A DNA stretch of 22,966 bases from a virus. The position numbers were made by a program, and so were the translations under genes. Under the pieces are notes generated by a model, which searched no databases, was not told where the DNA came from, and worked only from the letters and a program-made list of their open reading frames with translations. Of this stretch, positions 20,119 to 22,966 are shown in pieces. The stretch covers positions 1 to 22,966 of IMG/VR virus record IMGVR_UViG_3300032246_000262. One strand, written 5' to 3'. How positions within the stretch are numbered: position 1 is the first letter of the stretch; each line of letters begins with the position of its first letter.

Positions 20119-20706
20119 ATGACTAATTTTCAAACCCGTGAAGAGTGGCTACAAGCTGGGGTCAGCGAACTGCGCACAAGCTTTGACCTGACTGGTCGCC
20201 CTTTGCCCAAGCGCATACGTGTGGCTTGTGGTTTCCCCTTGAATGCCAAGCGCAGTAAGGCAATTGGCGAATGCTGGGCATCGGATAACAGCGCAGACAA
20301 GACCATTGAGATCCTGATCAGCCCAACCATCGCTGACCCCATTGACGTGTTCGCAGTGCTGGTGCATGAGTTATGCCATAGCACCAGCGGGGCGATGAAT
20401 CACGGCGTGAACTTCCAAAAAGCCGCCGCCGCCATGTTGCTTGAACCCACTGGTGACCCTGCCGCAAAGAATGCATGGAAGTCAACCCGTGGCACAAAAG
20501 AATTCGCCACTGCCTACGCTGGACTGATCGCAGGGTTGGGTGCATACCCACACGGCGAACTGTCCTACTCTGACCGCAAAGTCCAAGGGACACGCATGAT
20601 CAAAGCTTCATGCCCTGCCTGCGGATACACCGTACGCCTGACAGGCAAATGGTTAGCGCAGGGTCTGCCAATCTGCCCTACAGATGGCGAAACATTTACC
20701 GTTTAA
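20119..20706 (+). CDS. SprT-like zinc metallopeptidase, 195 aa
   Basis: ATG 20119 lies after ACCGAAAG; the in-frame ATG at 20071 lies in the promoter and is rejected. The active site is VLVHELCHS: HExxH at 83-87, with NHGVNFQ giving the likely third zinc ligand His95. A C-terminal zinc-ribbon-like piece (CPACGYTVRL at 165-174 and Cys186) completes the SprT-like form. Cellular SprT/Spartan proteins cut proteins cross-linked to DNA; a phage one may clear proteins from replicating DNA, which is inference. It is followed by the ATPase gene after 18 nt. Its stop is in a GTTTAAAC copy. Confidence 0.82.
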   Translation: MTNFQTREEWLQAGVSELRTSFDLTGRPLPKRIRVACGFPLNAKRSKAIGECWASDNSADKTIEILISPTIADPIDVFAVLVHELCHSTSGAMNHGVNFQKAAAAMLLEPTGDPAAKNAWKSTRGTKEFATAYAGLIAGLGAYPHGELSYSDRKVQGTRMIKASCPACGYTVRLTGKWLAQGLPICPTDGETFTV

Positions 20707-20724
20707 ACATTCCGAAAGAACACC

Positions 20725-22227
20725 ATGCCAACTCTAGACCTCAAAGCCGTGCAAGTTGAAATCTCCCGCCTTGGTAGCGCAACCATCACTGGTGCGTACA
20801 GACAGTTGTACAACCAAGACCCGCCCGACATGAAGCAAGCCATTACCCGACTGTCAATGTCGGTTGCGGTCGATGGCGTGACAATGGATACCATCCGAAA
20901 CGCCACGCCTATGAAAGGCATCAACATACAAAGCGCAGGACAATCACAAACAAGCGTTTCGGGTAATTCAACCGCATCAATCCAAGCACTGCAAGCCACT
21001 GCCAATCGGGCGATGGATACCGCCTTGGATGCCAATGCCTTGTCAAAAACAAACAATACGGGGCTGACTGATCTTGCCACACGGGTCAGCACTGTTGCCG
21101 ACATGGCAATAGAAAATTGCGACAAGCTGGTCAAGCTTGAGCGATCCATAAGCCAAAAGCTTGGCGAGGTAAAGGGCGAGGTTGATCCCGTCATCCTGCA
21201 AGCCCAAGTCGCCAAGGCGGTCGCAGACACGTTTGCACCGTTTAAACAGGCTGTGCAACCCGAAATGATGACTGTACTTGCTGAGGATGCTGGGGTTTAC
21301 GTGACTGAAACCAAATCGGTGCGTGAAGTATTCGGTGTTGACGCACGTGACGTGCATGGCAATGTGCTGACTGTGGACGTGTGGAATCACCCAAATACCC
21401 CTGCGATTGACCCCAACTTTATTTGGACTGTTCCGATCTTGCGTCAATTGCTGTTGTCTCAATCAACGGGCGAACACTTGTGGTTTGGCGGTGAAAAGGG
21501 TACGGGTAAGAGTGAAACAGCCCGTCAGTTTGCCGCTCGCACGGGTCGCAATTACGTGCGGATCAACTTTCACAAATACACCACAGCAGAGGATTACTTG
21601 GGCGCAGTGGGCTTGGTTAACGGCGAGACGGTGTTTCAGCCCAAGGATTTTCTGATGGCTTACACCTCACCCAGCACCGTGATTCTGTTGGACGAGGTCA
21701 CCAACGCTGATGCTGGAGAGTTAGCCCCGCTCAATGGTTTTCTTGAGCCTAACAGTGCCGTGTCCTATGGTGGTGCTGTGCGCCGTAAAGCCAACGGGGT
21801 GCTGGTGTTTGCCGCTGACAACACCTTGGGCAACGGCGATGACTCAGGACGTTACGCTGGTACACGCACCATGAACAGCGCATTGGTTGATCGCTTTGCC
21901 CGTATCGTTCACTTTGAGTATTTGCCCTTGGCGCAAGAGGTCGAGGCTGTGGTGCGCCACACGGGTTGCACTGAGGATCTTGCAAGGCACGTGCTGAAAG
22001 CCGTTCATGTTGCCCGATCCAAGGTCAGCACGGGCGATATCGTGGATGCCCCGTCCATCCGCTCAGTGATCGGTTTTATTCGGGCATTGAAAGTGCTGAA
22101 TGTTGATACTGCATGGGCGAGCGCAGTGGTCAACCGCCAACCGTCAGAGTCCCATGCCGCATTGGCGAGTGTCTTTGCCGCTTGCATTGACCCTGACTAC
22201 ATCAACAAACAATTGGGAGGTGTTTAA
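20725..22227 (+). CDS. MoxR/CobS-like AAA+ ATPase, 500 aa
   Basis: ATG 20725 follows TTCCGAAAG. Residues 1-230 are an extra part: a short N-terminal helical piece, a polar Ser/Gln/Thr stretch (about 70-90) and a coiled-coil-like stretch (about 115-170). The AAA+ core has Walker A GGEKGTGKS at 255-263, Walker B VILLDE at 319-324, sensor-1 Asn366 (FAADN) and arginine-finger candidates Arg390 and Arg393 (LVDRFARI). The set is that of the MoxR/CobS/CbbQ group, which remodel protein complexes with a partner that carries a VWA domain. The partner is probably the next gene. The stop is in a GTTTAAAC copy; another copy lies inside, read as Phe-Lys. Confidence 0.85.
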   Translation: MPTLDLKAVQVEISRLGSATITGAYRQLYNQDPPDMKQAITRLSMSVAVDGVTMDTIRNATPMKGINIQSAGQSQTSVSGNSTASIQALQATANRAMDTALDANALSKTNNTGLTDLATRVSTVADMAIENCDKLVKLERSISQKLGEVKGEVDPVILQAQVAKAVADTFAPFKQAVQPEMMTVLAEDAGVYVTETKSVREVFGVDARDVHGNVLTVDVWNHPNTPAIDPNFIWTVPILRQLLLSQSTGEHLWFGGEKGTGKSETARQFAARTGRNYVRINFHKYTTAEDYLGAVGLVNGETVFQPKDFLMAYTSPSTVILLDEVTNADAGELAPLNGFLEPNSAVSYGGAVRRKANGVLVFAADNTLGNGDDSGRYAGTRTMNSALVDRFARIVHFEYLPLAQEVEAVVRHTGCTEDLARHVLKAVHVARSKVSTGDIVDAPSIRSVIGFIRALKVLNVDTAWASAVVNRQPSESHAALASVFAACIDPDYINKQLGGV

Positions 22228-22229
22228 AC

Positions 22230-22966
22230 ATGAAATCTTTTTACAAAGGTTATGAGGTGCGCAAGGCTGTGCAAACCCTTGGGTACAAGGTCTGCGCCTA
22301 CCTTAATTTGCGTCAAGTAAAGATCGGTTGGAACAGCGGTATTCAAACCGCCTGTATCAACGCAAAGGGTGCGATATGGCTTGCCGACATTGCCGATGAT
22401 GCAGTGGTGAGCCGCGCTGTATTTGAGGATTACTGCGGGTACGTGGTGCATGAGTTGTTGCACCGCAAATACACTGACTTCAGTGTGCGTGGCGATACCC
22501 CCTACCTTGCCCGTCTGCACAATGCGGTCGAGGATGTATGGATTGAACGCATGGCTGTTAAGGTCAAGTTGACAGGCAACATTGAATCCCTGCTTGCCAA
22601 CCTCATCAACGGCATGATCGATAAGGCTTTTGAAGCCAAGGTTGATTGGGCTGATCCCCTGCAATATCCTTTTGTCTTTGCCGCCTATGGTCGCCGTTAT
22701 GCCAAGCGTGTGCCGCTTGCAACAGGCTTGCAGTCCATCTTTTACAAAGCATCACTGATGATTGATGATTGCGTGTCCAGCACCCATACCCTGCAAGTTG
22801 CCAAGTGGATCATGGATCAACTCAAAAGCTTGGATGATGATGATCAAGGCGATGGGTCTGAGACCGATCAGGACGGGCAGGAAGAGGGGGAAAACGGCGA
22901 GGGTAAGGGTCAGGGTCAAGGCGAGGGCGAAAGCGCCTCTGAGGGCGATGCTGATGGCGAGGGCAG
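22230..22966 (+). CDS. CobT-like metallopeptidase/VWA protein, N-terminal part (runs off right edge)
   Basis: ATG 22230 follows GGGAGGTG and touches a GTTTAAAC copy. The 245 visible residues have HELLH at 74-78 (HExxH) and NAVEDVWIE at 98-106, the N-x-x-E-D pattern seen in the metallopeptidase-like first part of CobT-like and related VWA proteins. From about residue 200 the sequence becomes a strongly acidic Gly/Glu/Asp/Gln linker (EEGENGEGKGQGQGEG), as in CobT, where a C-terminal VWA domain follows. That domain would be past the window edge. Its place right after the ATPase supports a CobS/CobT-type pair. No cobalamin gene is in view, so a cobalt-insertion role is not implied. Confidence 0.78.
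   Translation, partial: MKSFYKGYEVRKAVQTLGYKVCAYLNLRQVKIGWNSGIQTACINAKGAIWLADIADDAVVSRAVFEDYCGYVVHELLHRKYTDFSVRGDTPYLARLHNAVEDVWIERMAVKVKLTGNIESLLANLINGMIDKAFEAKVDWADPLQYPFVFAAYGRRYAKRVPLATGLQSIFYKASLMIDDCVSSTHTLQVAKWIMDQLKSLDDDDQGDGSETDQDGQEEGENGEGKGQGQGEGESASEGDADGEG

Larger units (their letters stand above)
2922..22229. repeat. Dispersed 8-bp palindrome GTTTAAAC, at least 16 copies
   Basis: Exact copies start at 2922, 3357, 5197, 8558, 12545, 15349, 16673, 16704, 16934, 17655, 18244, 19112, 19484, 20701, 21240 and 22222. Chance would give about 0.35 (22966/65536). Ten lie in the 5.6 kb from 16673 to 22229. GTGTAAAC variants are at 16952, 18051 and 20054; ATTTAAAC and CTTTAAAC forms also occur. 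In genes it is read as Phe-Lys (five cases) or Leu-Asn (two); four times it supplies a stop codon (GTT TAA). Function is unknown. Confidence 0.9.

Noticed and set aside
20703-21230. 175-codon open frame on the minus strand inside the AAA+ gene
   Set aside because: Antisense shadow; the plus-strand frame has full AAA+ motifs and a proper start.
2922-22229. GTTTAAAC as a plain restriction site (PmeI type) set
   Set aside because: Phages tend to lose host restriction sites; strong enrichment speaks against this, unless the site is protected by methylation, which cannot be seen here.
1-22966. tRNA genes, CRISPR arrays, insertion sequences, integrase or attachment sites
   Set aside because: None seen by eye on either strand; no spaced repeat arrays, no transposase or recombinase frames. 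A tRNA scan program would settle the tRNA point.

Overview
The window is a piece of a tailed double-stranded DNA phage (Caudoviricetes) or a closely related prophage. A small and large terminase, portal, scaffold, major capsid protein, neck/adaptor protein and the start of a tail fibre are all present. No bacterial housekeeping gene, tRNA, CRISPR array or insertion sequence is seen. Protein style (many small Lys/Gly-rich virion proteins, a GroES-like gene in the head cluster, a CobT-like partner for an AAA+ ATPase) resembles uncultured aquatic phages. DnaA boxes of the E. coli type and canonical AAGGAG ribosome sites point to a Gram-negative host, perhaps a freshwater betaproteobacterium, but the host is inference. 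A short-tailed (podovirus) form is plausible from the adaptor-like protein and the early position of the fibre gene, but no tape measure or tail tube region is visible to decide it.

Layout. From about 17.6 kb leftward to base 1 lies a dense block of 28 genes on the minus strand. In transcription order they are: small terminase, a LexA-type winged-helix protein, large terminase, portal, a small protein, GroES-like protein, scaffold, a small head protein, a 273-aa virion protein, major capsid protein, two candidate decoration proteins, a membrane/coiled-coil protein, a set of basic Lys/Gly-rich proteins, neck and adaptor proteins, small virion proteins and a tail fibre that runs off the left edge. 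Many junctions overlap by 1-8 bases or fuse the stop codon to the next ribosome site (TAAGGAG). From 18.1 kb rightward lie 11 plus-strand genes: small orphan proteins, then a SprT-like metallopeptidase, a MoxR/CobS-like AAA+ ATPase, and a CobT-like metallopeptidase cut by the right edge.

Between the two arms (17.60-18.12 kb) is a gene-free stretch with seven DnaA boxes in 121 bp followed by AT-rich DNA. It is a strong candidate replication origin from which both arms diverge.

Three non-coding signals stand out. (1) A complete type-I hammerhead ribozyme fold lies between two small plus-strand genes (18576-18627), placed to cut the early mRNA 26 nt before the next start codon. (2) The 8-bp palindrome GTTTAAAC occurs at least 16 times against about 0.35 expected by chance, in genes and spacers alike, and supplies the stop codon of four plus-strand genes. 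(3) A LexA-like gene between the terminase genes has AACGTT-centred palindromes in its promoter region and a promoter placed so that its mRNA could be leaderless.
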